From Fimbriimonadia bacterium (lineage in GTDB: Bacteria; Armatimonadota; Fimbriimonadia; Fimbriimonadales; JABRVX01), in assembly GCA_039961735.1 (NCBI GenBank), contig JABRVX010000018.1, positions 1-61,698 of the forward strand: DNA of 61,698 nt, written 5' to 3'. This document shows, one piece after another, positions 17,708 to 27,124 of this stretch (its first letter is position 1; every line of letters begins with the position of its first letter). The notes under the pieces are model-generated. The model did not search any database. It was given only the letters and a program-made list of their open reading frames with translations, and was not told the origin of the DNA. The position numbers and the translations under genes are program-made.

Positions 17708-19474
17708 ATGGGGGCTCACGCAGCCGCAGCGGGAGAGCTTCGGGAAGTACTCGACCAGCTCGCATGCCTGGCAGATCGGCACACCGAGCACCATGTAGCG
17801 GAGGTCCTTCGCGGAACGAGTGCTCGGCTCGCCGAACACCGTTTCAACTTGGTGGTCTTCGGTGAGTTCAAGCGTGGCAAGAGCACTTTGGTCAACGCCC
17901 TCATCGGTCACGAAGTGCTGCCAACAGCCTTGACCCCCCTGACATCCGCGATCACCGTCGTGCGCTACGGGAGGGAGCCGTCGGCTCGCATAGTGAAACT
18001 GGACCGGACCGTCACGGAGATTGCAGTCGAGGATTTGCCGCACTACATCACGGAGCTGGGCAATCCAGGCAACGAGAAGGGGGTAGACCACGCCGTCGTC
18101 TCGGTGCCGGCCCCCATTCTGGCGGACGGCCTGCAACTTATCGACACGCCGGGCACCGGTTCCATCTTTCTTCACAACACCGCGACAGCGCGCGGGTTTT
18201 TGTCGAGTGCCGACGCTGCTCTCTTCGTGCTATCGTCGGATCCCCCCATGAGCGAGGCCGAAGCAACGTTCCTGCAGACAGTGTGTGAACAGGTGCCGCG
18301 TGTGTTCGTGGTAGTGAACAAGTCTGACAGGTTGACGCCGACTGAGCTGGAGCAGGCCCTGAACTTCACCCGTGAGACGATCCGTGGGCGCCTCGACCTA
18401 ACGCTGCCCATAATGGCAGTTTCCTCGAAGCGTGCCCTCGAGGCCTCTGCTAAGAACAACGGTGATCTGGTCGAAGCGAGTGGCTTTGGCAAGCTGGTCG
18501 CTGTGGTAACAGATTTCCTGCAGACGGATCGCACTGCCGTCGCCTTGCAGTCTGCGCGGCGGACGGTTACTGCAGCAGAGGAAGTGCTGAGTACCAGGCT
18601 GTCACTCGAGCAGACTGTGCTGACCACGCCCTTCGAAGAGATTCAGAGCCGTCTCAGCACTTTCACAACGCGCCTCGAGAAGCTCCGTGCCGAGCGCGAG
18701 CGCAACCTATTCCTGCTGCGCGAGAAGAGCCGTCAGGACCTGATTGCTTCCGTGGAGCAAGACTTGGAGGCACTGAAGCGGGCGGAGTTCCCCAGTGCCT
18801 TGGTGAGTCTCAAGGCCTTTCTCGACAACGTGGGGCCGAGGGTTACGGCGGCTGAAGCGTTCGAGCAGGCAAGCAGAAGCATTGCCGACACCATAGACAA
18901 CATCCTTGGCGTCTGGCGGCAGGAGGAAGAGGTTAGGATCAACGCCCGTCTCGAAGGCGTTCTGGAGGAGTTCTCGCAACAGATGGCCTCATCGCTCCAG
19001 GGGATTCACGAAGCAGCGTCCGACGCCTTCGGCGTGGAGTTAAAGTCCTTCGCCATCCGAGAAGGCCTGACAGACAGAAGTCGCTTCTCGCTTGCCCGCT
19101 GGCAGGCCGAAGTTCATCTCAGCCCAGAGGCCTGGATCCTTGCGCGCTTCTTGCCGGCCCGGTTCGTACGCAGGTGGATCGAACGCACGGTGACGGCGAA
19201 GCTCTGGGAGATGTTCGAGATGAGTTGTGGCCAGATCCGCTACGACTTCGTGCGACGCATAGAACCCACGGTGAAGAAGTGCGCACAGGAGCTCGCCGAG
19301 CGGGCAGACGAGACTGCACAGGCGATCACCGAGGCAGTGGAGCAACTTGCTCGCCAGAGGCAGGCCAGGTCCTCCGCTCTGGAGGCGGAGCTTGCCGCGC
19401 TCGAACGCGAACGGGTGCTCCTCCATCAGCTTGCAGAGCGCGCGAGCAGGGCGGTTGCTGTCGGAATAGCTTGA
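17708..19474 (+). CDS. dynamin-family GTPase
   Basis: ATG 17708 is preferred; a GTG at 17600 in the same frame would add 36 unconvincing residues. The 588-residue protein has a G domain with G1 GEFKRGKST, a G2 Thr in TALTPLTSAIT, G3 DTPGTGS and G4 NKSD. Long helical segments follow (neck and trunk, with coiled-coil stretches about 300-400 and at the C-terminus) and a hydrophobic patch (WILARFLPARFVRRW) that could touch membrane. This fits bacterial dynamin-like proteins that remodel or repair membranes. A stem-loop follows the gene. Single copy here, not the paired two-gene form. Confidence 0.85.
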   Translation: MGAHAAAAGELREVLDQLACLADRHTEHHVAEVLRGTSARLAEHRFNLVVFGEFKRGKSTLVNALIGHEVLPTALTPLTSAITVVRYGREPSARIVKLDRTVTEIAVEDLPHYITELGNPGNEKGVDHAVVSVPAPILADGLQLIDTPGTGSIFLHNTATARGFLSSADAALFVLSSDPPMSEAEATFLQTVCEQVPRVFVVVNKSDRLTPTELEQALNFTRETIRGRLDLTLPIMAVSSKRALEASAKNNGDLVEASGFGKLVAVVTDFLQTDRTAVALQSARRTVTAAEEVLSTRLSLEQTVLTTPFEEIQSRLSTFTTRLEKLRAERERNLFLLREKSRQDLIASVEQDLEALKRAEFPSALVSLKAFLDNVGPRVTAAEAFEQASRSIADTIDNILGVWRQEEEVRINARLEGVLEEFSQQMASSLQGIHEAASDAFGVELKSFAIREGLTDRSRFSLARWQAEVHLSPEAWILARFLPARFVRRWIERTVTAKLWEMFEMSCGQIRYDFVRRIEPTVKKCAQELAERADETAQAITEAVEQLARQRQARSSALEAELAALERERVLLHQLAERASRAVAVGIA

Positions 19475-19485
19475 TTTCGTCGTTC

Positions 19486-19525
19486 GCCGACCTCGAGATA
19501 ACCAGACGCCTGGTGCCAGGTCGGC
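19486..19525 (+). terminator. inverted repeat after the dynamin-like gene
   Basis: Arms GCCGACCT (19486-19493) and AGGTCGGC (19518-19525) pair, and the loop holds a smaller CCTGG/CCAGG hairpin. No T tract follows, so termination activity is uncertain. Confidence 0.4.
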
Positions 19526-19547
19526 GCAGTAGCGAAATCCAGTCTGC

Positions 19548-19553
19548 TATGCT
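19548..19553 (+). promoter_or_regulatory. possible -10 box of a leaderless transcript
   Basis: TATGCT ends 6 nt before ATG 19560. The AGGA in between is too close to the start to serve as a normal ribosome site. Confidence 0.35.
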
Positions 19554-19559
19554 GCAGGA

Positions 19560-20012
19560 ATGGACCGTGCGCTCTTAGTGATGCAGTTCGACCAGATTCT
19601 GGAAGGCTGGGACATCCCGACCCCGGCAGGCGTGTTGCGAGTGCGTGAGGATAGTCGGGCGGCGGTACCGGCGGGAGCAGCCTACTCGATTCTGACGAAC
19701 CTCGCGCACACCGTTCTGTGGCAGGACTTCTGGCTGCAGAAGCTCGCAGGCGGACGACGGAAGGCGGGCCCGCCGGAATGGAACAACGACTTTCGTGTGC
19801 CGGACCCGAGCGAGTGGCACGCGCTGAAGAAACGATTGCTCGATGGGCTGCAGGAGGCTCGGCGTATCGCTGCCAGTGAACCCTTCGACCACAAGCTGGT
19901 TTCGGATCAGGAAGCCGTCGAAACGCTGATCCGCATCCTTATCCACGTCTCGTACCACCTCGGCCAGATGAACCTGCTGAGACGAATGGCTTCATCGGCC
20001 AAGCGTGCCTGA
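19560..20012 (+). CDS. DinB-fold protein
   Basis: The 150-residue four-helix protein has the DinB/YfiT metal-site pattern: a His in the second helix region (LTNLAHTVLWQDFW) and the C-terminal HVSYHLGQMNLLRRM. The family includes metal-dependent thiol transferases and many stress-related proteins of unknown substrate. Length is normal. Confidence 0.85.
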   Translation: MDRALLVMQFDQILEGWDIPTPAGVLRVREDSRAAVPAGAAYSILTNLAHTVLWQDFWLQKLAGGRRKAGPPEWNNDFRVPDPSEWHALKKRLLDGLQEARRIAASEPFDHKLVSDQEAVETLIRILIHVSYHLGQMNLLRRMASSAKRA

Positions 20013-20125
20013 AGAGCCCCGACACGATCGGCAGCTATTTCGTCCAGGAAATCCGATGCGCCGGCGAGAAGCCTTGAGGGGCGTTCGATTCGACGCAGAC
20101 AGGACGCCCTGGAGGATCGCTGCGG

Positions 20126-22567
20126 GTGGGCCGAGTTGGAGTGCTGTTAATCGTTTTTTGGGTGATGCAGATCGTGGCGCAGGTGCTGTTCAAGTGGGGC
20201 AGCCTTTCGGACTCTCGTTGGGTGTGGGGGTTCTGGGGCGGGAACGCCCTCGGCCTGTCCAGCATATGGCTGTTGATGCTGGTGTACCGCGTGATCAACC
20301 CCAACGTCGCGCTAGGCGTCGCTGCGGGTGGTGCGTTCCTGCTTAGTCGGATTGCCATCGCCGTGGCGTTTCGTTCCAAGGTGGCTCCCGTGCAGTGGCT
20401 GGGAATCGCGACGATGGTGGCGGGCATGCTGCTGCTCGCGACGGGAGGAATGGCTCAACGCGGCGAACCCGATATGGCCGGCAAACCCGAGGCTGCAACC
20501 TCCCAACGACTGGACCGACAACCCGATGAATGCGAGCCCTCGGTTGCCGGACACGGACAGCACGAGGCGAGCACGATGAAGCCTGCATCTATACCCCCGA
20601 TACCGACCTCTGAAGACATGGCCGAGAGCCGTGCCCTGTACGAGCAGTTTTTCACCGACCCCTCGAAGCTCCCTATCACCTATCTGTTCGACGGAAAGCA
20701 GCAGAGGGGCATCCCGAGGGACTGGCAGCCAGTGACCCAGACTCGACTGCTGGACGCGAACATGGTAGAGCTGGTGTGGACGGGCCGTGCCCCACAGACT
20801 GGACTGGAAATCCGGATCGAGTGCCTGGTCTACAGGGATTATCCCGTGCTGGAATGGGTCGCCTGGTTCGCCAACCGTGGCACCACACCCACCCCGCTTC
20901 TAAGTGACATCGAAGCGCTCGATGCGACTCTGGTAGGTTCGGCACCAGTCCTACACCACTACAGAGGCGACTTCTGGGACGAGCATGGCTATGAGCCTCA
21001 AGAGGCGGTCTTGGCTCCGGGAACGAAGGTTCATCTCGCTCCCAACGGCGGACGCCCTTGCGATGGGTGGTTCCCCTACTTCCGCATTCTCTTCGAAGGT
21101 CGCGGCCTAACCTGGGCGCTCGGATGGCCTGGGCAGTGGTCGCTGACGGTCGAGGGCGCGAGCGATGGAGTGCACGTGAAGGCCGGGCAGGAGAAGACAC
21201 ACCTCCGACTCGACCCCGGCGAGAGCATCCGGACGCCACGCATGACGGTGTTGGCATGGAAGGGTGACGAAACGCGTGCGATCAACCTGTGGCGGCGGTG
21301 GTACCTCGCGCACCTACTGCCGCGACCGAACGGACGGCCCCTGCAGCCGCTCATTGCTCTGGCAGCCACGGATGAGGGCGAGGAGTTCACAGCCGCGACG
21401 GAAGAGAACCAACTGCGCTACATGGCCAAGTTCCAGGAACATGGGATCCCTTTCGATGTGTGGTGGATTGATGCGGGGTGGTATCCCTGCTCGGACAACG
21501 AGGAACGGCGGCGGTGGCCGATCACGGGGAACTGGTACCCAGATCCCGAGCGGTTTCCCAACGGGATGAAAGCTATCTCCGAGGCGGCAGAGAGTGCCGG
21601 TGCGAAGCTGTTGGTGTGGTTCGAGCCGGAACGCGTGCGGGCCGGCACGATGTTCGAGCGCGATCATCCCGACTGGCTGCTGCGAGCCAAGGAGAGCGAC
21701 AATGCGCTGTTCAATCTCGGCAACCCCGACTGCAGGCAGTGGCTGACCGACCACGTGTGTAAGCTCATCCGTGACAACGGCATACGCATCTATCGGCAGG
21801 ACCACAACTTCTCGCCTTTGCAGCACTGGCGAGAAAACGAGACAGAAGGTCGGCAGGGGATGAACGAGAACCTGTACGTGCAGGGGTACCTGCGCTATTG
21901 GGACGACCTGATCGAGCACAATCCGGGGCTGTGGATCGACTCCTGTGCGAGTGGTGGGAGGCGCAACGACCTCGAGACTATGCGGCGCTCTGTTCCGCTG
22001 CACTACAGCGACTATGGATATGGCGACCACCCCGTCAAGCTGGCATTCCAGCGGACGCTGTACGAGTGGATTCCGTACTTCAAGGAGTTCACACTGTCAT
22101 GGGACCTGACGGGTGGCTCGCGCTTCGATGCCTCGGTGGATCCGTTCGCCTACTATACTGCAATGGCACCCATGCTGTTCGTGACACTGGACATCCGACG
22201 GGACGACTACGACTTCGAGCTATCTCGCAAACTGATCGCGATCTGGCGCAACGCGTCACAGTTGTTACTGTTTGGCGACTACTATCCGCTCACGCCCTAT
22301 CATCGTGATGCCACGCAATGGGTGGTGCGCCAGTTCGACGAGCCGACAACCGGACGAGGGGTGATCCAGGCGGTACGTTTGCCAAAGAACTCGGAGGAGA
22401 CCTTCGTGGCTAGGCCGAAAGGGGTAGCGCCCGAGGCTCGATACATCTTCGAGAGCAGTGACAATGGTGAGACCGTAGAGGTTACCGGGGAGAAGCTGCA
22501 GTCGGAGGGTTTCCCTATCAAGCTCCCACAGCGCGGCGCGGTTCTGTGGTTCTACCGCAAACTGTGA
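20126..22567 (+). CDS. SMR-like membrane segment fused in frame to GH36 alpha-galactosidase
   Basis: GTG 20126 has GGAGG 10 nt upstream. Residues 1-112 form four transmembrane helices like a small multidrug/DMT transporter (VMQIVAQVLFKWG, SSIWLLMLVYRVI, GGAFLLSRIAIAVAF, LGIATMVAGMLLLATGG). A 40-residue hydrophilic linker follows. From about residue 151 (ATG 20576, in frame) the rest is a complete GH36-type alpha-galactosidase: DVWWIDAGWYP, an IYRQDHN segment whose Asp is the expected nucleophile, and CASGGRRNDLETMRR with the acid/base Asp. The enzyme would cleave alpha-galactosides. A fused chain would put the hydrolase in the cytoplasm if the four helices behave as in SMR proteins. Alternatively two genes have lost the stop between them. 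Confidence 0.8.
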   Translation: MGRVGVLLIVFWVMQIVAQVLFKWGSLSDSRWVWGFWGGNALGLSSIWLLMLVYRVINPNVALGVAAGGAFLLSRIAIAVAFRSKVAPVQWLGIATMVAGMLLLATGGMAQRGEPDMAGKPEAATSQRLDRQPDECEPSVAGHGQHEASTMKPASIPPIPTSEDMAESRALYEQFFTDPSKLPITYLFDGKQQRGIPRDWQPVTQTRLLDANMVELVWTGRAPQTGLEIRIECLVYRDYPVLEWVAWFANRGTTPTPLLSDIEALDATLVGSAPVLHHYRGDFWDEHGYEPQEAVLAPGTKVHLAPNGGRPCDGWFPYFRILFEGRGLTWALGWPGQWSLTVEGASDGVHVKAGQEKTHLRLDPGESIRTPRMTVLAWKGDETRAINLWRRWYLAHLLPRPNGRPLQPLIALAATDEGEEFTAATEENQLRYMAKFQEHGIPFDVWWIDAGWYPCSDNEERRRWPITGNWYPDPERFPNGMKAISEAAESAGAKLLVWFEPERVRAGTMFERDHPDWLLRAKESDNALFNLGNPDCRQWLTDHVCKLIRDNGIRIYRQDHNFSPLQHWRENETEGRQGMNENLYVQGYLRYWDDLIEHNPGLWIDSCASGGRRNDLETMRRSVPLHYSDYGYGDHPVKLAFQRTLYEWIPYFKEFTLSWDLTGGSRFDASVDPFAYYTAMAPMLFVTLDIRRDDYDFELSRKLIAIWRNASQLLLFGDYYPLTPYHRDATQWVVRQFDEPTTGRGVIQAVRLPKNSEETFVARPKGVAPEARYIFESSDNGETVEVTGEKLQSEGFPIKLPQRGAVLWFYRKL

Positions 22568-23934
22568 CGCGATGAACTCGAAGTCGCGTATCCTGTCATC
22601 GTCGTCCCAGACGAGCCGGCAGTGATCGCTCCCACTTGCTGCCACACTGCTGCCAGTGCGTCGGCTTCAGGCGAACGGAGCCGGGCGTAAGATTGCCTTA
22701 CCCGCTCTCGAATATTCCGACCCGGTAGCAGGTTTTCCCAAGCCTGGGACAGCTCGTGTTCGTTGCAGGCGACTCGTGCAATGCCATCGGCGAGCAGCGG
22801 TTCGATAGTGGCTCGCTGCTGCTCGAAGTGCGTCCCGACCGTGATGGGCACACCCCAAGCGAGTGCCTCCGCGGGTGTGTGTCCCCCTTGTGCAGCGCTG
22901 AACGTCCCACCCACGTGCGCCACGTCGGCGATCGCATACAGGTGCTCGAGCTCGCCGTACGTGTCCAGAATGATAACCCTACCCGGGGGTAGCGGAGCGT
23001 CCTCGTCGGAGCGTAACTTGTAGGAGATACTCCTTTTCGCTAGCTGTTGAAGCAGCGCCGAGATGCGGTCCAGTCTGCGCGGGGCCAGCACTAACACCCC
23101 ATCGGGCACGGACCTGCGGAGTAGCCCGAACGCAGGAAGGACCACGTCGTCGTCCTCGGAATGGATGCTACCTGCGAGGATAATCGGCCCATCGGTGGGC
23201 GACAAGCCGAGTCGGCTCATCCAAGCCTTGCGCATGCTGTCATCAGCCACCTTCGGCTCCGGCCACGAACCTAACGGCCCTGCTACGAGCACGCGCCGTG
23301 ATGGCACGCCTAGCTGCGCCAGCCTGGCAGCAATCTGATGCGTCGGAGCGACGTAGAGCACCGGCACCTGCCATCTCCATCGCCGCATTCCACTACGCGC
23401 AATTCCGACGGCTTGCGACTGTGTCAGCGCCGTGTTGAGGATTACTATCGGGATTCCCCAAAGCGCACATAGCGCTGTCATATGCGGCATGTCGCACGAT
23501 CCGATGGCTACCAACACCCGCGGGCGCCAGCGCAGGAGAAAGAGTAGGCAAGAGATCGGGTTGTTAAAGGGGGCGGCACCGGATATGCCGGTCCCGCGCA
23601 CGGCCTCGACCGCGCTGTCTACCGTCGCCAGCACGGCAGCATGCGGTTCACCCATCTCAGCTACCGATTGCGCGAGCCTCGACGCCACCTTCGCCTCGCC
23701 GATGTGGGGTGCCAAGAAGACGGTCCACGGGCCCGAGTGCGGCGGTCGCGCCCCGCCCGTGAGACGCAGCCACCATGATCGCGCATAGTCGCGTCGCCTC
23801 GCCCGCAAGGCGGACCGAAGGGCGAGCACCGGCGAGAGGACGATGTGAAGCATACAGTAGAGGAGATAAAGCCATAGCCACGCGAAACTCGGCGCGACCC
23901 GCTGCGGGACATATGGCTCCGCGGCTAAGTTCAC
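22552..23934 (-). CDS. waaA: Kdo transferase-like glycosyltransferase (GT30)
   Basis: The 460-residue protein begins with a membrane anchor (LWLYLLYCMLHIVLSPVLAL), then an N-terminal Rossmann domain with PHIGEAKVASRL in place of the usual GE-A-xG loop. The C-terminal donor domain contains AGSIHSEDDDVVLPAF, LAPRRLDRI, DTYGELEHLYAIADVAHVGGTFSAAQGGH and NPxEAL-like TPAEALAWG. These are the conserved features of WaaA, which transfers Kdo to lipid A. Its 3' end overlaps the GH36 gene by 16 bases, convergent. The GTG start lies 6 nt after a TACAAT box. Confidence 0.85.
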   Translation of the reverse strand: MNLAAEPYVPQRVAPSFAWLWLYLLYCMLHIVLSPVLALRSALRARRRDYARSWWLRLTGGARPPHSGPWTVFLAPHIGEAKVASRLAQSVAEMGEPHAAVLATVDSAVEAVRGTGISGAAPFNNPISCLLFLLRWRPRVLVAIGSCDMPHMTALCALWGIPIVILNTALTQSQAVGIARSGMRRWRWQVPVLYVAPTHQIAARLAQLGVPSRRVLVAGPLGSWPEPKVADDSMRKAWMSRLGLSPTDGPIILAGSIHSEDDDVVLPAFGLLRRSVPDGVLVLAPRRLDRISALLQQLAKRSISYKLRSDEDAPLPPGRVIILDTYGELEHLYAIADVAHVGGTFSAAQGGHTPAEALAWGVPITVGTHFEQQRATIEPLLADGIARVACNEHELSQAWENLLPGRNIRERVRQSYARLRSPEADALAAVWQQVGAITAGSSGTTMTGYATSSSSRHSLR

Positions 23935-23940
23935 AGGCGT

Positions 23941-23946
23941 ATTGTA
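23941..23946 (-). promoter_or_regulatory. possible -10 box of a leaderless transcript
   Basis: Minus-strand TACAAT ends 6 nt before the GTG start of the Kdo transferase. No ribosome site is present. Confidence 0.4.
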
Positions 23947-24011
23947 GCCGAACTCCAGATGTGTGGTGCCGGTAGAATCGCCTTCATCGTACGAAACCGG
24001 GGGGGTGAGCC

Positions 24012-24919
24012 ATGTCCATACGACCGGTCAAGAGGTTCGGCAGAGCCAAGCCGACACTCGAGGGTGCGGGAGTGCACCTGCACCGTGCATTCGGATTCGG
24101 TGGTACATCCGATTTCGATCCGTTTCTGCTGCTCGACGACTTCCGCAGCGACGACCCGGAGCAGTACTTACCAGGGTTTCCGTGGCACCCACACCGGGGC
24201 ATCGAGACCATCACTTATGTGCTTGCAGGAACCGTAGAGCACGGCGACAGCATGGGGCACAGCGGTACAGTCGCGGCCGGAGACGTACAGTGGATGACGG
24301 CGGGCCGCGGAATCCTGCATCAGGAAATGCCTAAGGGCGACGCTTCTGGCCGTATGCACGGGTTCCAACTCTGGGCCAACCTGCCGGCGGCGCTGAAAAT
24401 GACTGCACCGCGATACCAGGAGGTGAAGGCCGACGAGATCCCGGAAGAGACCGACGACGACGGCACGCGTGCGCGCATCGTGTGCGGTTCCTTCTGGGGC
24501 AAGCAGGGGCCGGTCGAGGGGATCGCGGCAGACCCCGTGTATGTGGACATTTCAGTGCCGCCCGGATTGGAGAAAACGATTCGCGTCGAGATGGGACGTA
24601 ACGCATTCGCCTACGTCTTCGAAGGGTCCGGGAAGTTCTGCAACGCGTCGAACCGCTTTCTGTGCCCACTGAGTCGGTCGGATGGGCTGACACTTCGCCA
24701 CCGACCGAAGCAGACAATCGGTCACTCGTCTTGTTCGATAGCGGGGACGAGGTACGGGTTCGGGCCGGCGAAGAGGGGATTCGGTTCCTGCTAGTGAGTG
24801 GTGAGCCGCTGAAGGAGCCGGTAGCGTGGTACGGCCCTATCGTTATGAACACTCAGGAACAACTGCGCCAAGCGTACCGCGAGCTTCAGGACGGTACGTT
24901 CTTGGAACCCAGTACGTAG
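24012..24919 (+). pseudogene. pirin family protein, interrupted by a frameshift
   Basis: The first frame codes a clear pirin cupin: FDPFLLLDDF, WHPHRGIETITYVLAG, EHGDSMGH, and VQWMTAGRGILHQEMP, including the metal-binding His pair and Glu. From about 24655 this frame loses similarity. The frame starting near 24662 continues with NRSLVLFDSGDEVRV and FLLVSGEPLKEPVAWYGPIVMN, the expected C-terminal pirin end. One indel near 24655-24665 therefore splits the gene. GGGGGG precedes the ATG. Pirins act as quercetinase-like oxidases or regulatory partners. Confidence 0.82.
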
Positions 24920-24950
24920 GTGGGTGGCGGCATAGACCACTGCCACGTGC

Positions 24951-24996
24951 GACGGGCTCAGCATGACGGGTGCTTCGACAGGCTCAGCATGACGGG
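24951..24996 (+). repeat. two tandem copies of a dispersed intergenic repeat
   Basis: Two copies of a unit close to CTTCGACAGGCTCAGCATGA stand head to tail between the pirin and tyrosine phenol-lyase genes. Related copies occur at 45640-45664 and 45692-45714. Similar sequences are widespread as short dispersed repeats in environmental bacterial genomes. Confidence 0.7.
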
Positions 24997-25025
24997 GTGG
25001 GCGAGCCTTGGACCGCGTGCGTTGC

Positions 25026-26423
<1,398 letters not shown>

Positions 26424-26593
26424 TCAGCCCCCGAGCACCCGCCCGCCGGAGTTGCACCGCAGCACTGCGTCCGTGCGCGCTCGCACCCGTCGAGGGCTCT
26501 CCGAAAGATACCCCAAGCCATAGGGTGCCCGCGGTTCAGCGCCGTGCCGGGTATAACGCGATCCCATCCGCACGCATTCTTGGGGGACGAACA

Positions 26594-27013
26594 GTGATCG
26601 ACGCAATCGAAGGGGAGAACCACGACATTCACTTCCACGCGTCGAGCCCGATACTACGGGTCGAAAGCCTGGAGCGCAGCTTGGATTACTACACGCGCGT
26701 TCTCGGGTTCTCGGTTGACTGGAACTATGAAGGGCGCATCGCATCAGTCTCGCGCAAGCACGCCAATCTAATGCTGTGCGAGGGCGCCCAGGGGTGTAGC
26801 GGCACCTGGGTGTGGATCGGCGTCGGCGATGCCGCCGCACTGCATCAGGAGTACATGGCGAAGGGCGCTCGTATTCCACTACCGCCTACGAACTATCCTT
26901 GGGCTTACGAAATGCACGTGCAGGACCCGGACGGCCATGTCATACGATTGGGCTCCGAGCCGCGGAGTGACATCCCCTTTTCGGACTGGGTGGCCTGGTA
27001 TCAGGATGCGTAG
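26594..27013 (+). CDS. VOC/glyoxalase superfamily protein
   Basis: The 139-residue single-domain protein starts at GTG 26594, with GGGGGACG upstream. It has the paired beta-alpha-beta-beta-beta units of the VOC fold: SSPILRVESLERSLDYYTRVLGF, split as PILRVESLERSLDYY / TRVLGFSVDWN, and YEMHVQDPDGHVIRLGSEP near the end. The pattern is that of bleomycin-resistance and dioxygenase-like members; the metal ligands are only partly kept. Substrate unknown. Confidence 0.82.
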   Translation: MIDAIEGENHDIHFHASSPILRVESLERSLDYYTRVLGFSVDWNYEGRIASVSRKHANLMLCEGAQGCSGTWVWIGVGDAAALHQEYMAKGARIPLPPTNYPWAYEMHVQDPDGHVIRLGSEPRSDIPFSDWVAWYQDA

Positions 27014-27112
27014 TGGCAGCAGCGAGACCCAAGGAGTCTGATAATCTGGGTGCGAGACGATGATGCAAGAGCGACCCATCTCGGGCCTCGAAGAAACGGG
27101 ATCAGCCAAGAG

Positions 27113-27118
27113 TAGGAT
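27113..27118 (+). promoter_or_regulatory. possible -10 box of a leaderless transcript
   Basis: TAGGAT ends 6 nt before GTG 27125 with no ribosome site between. Confidence 0.35.
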
Positions 27119-27124
27119 TCGGAC

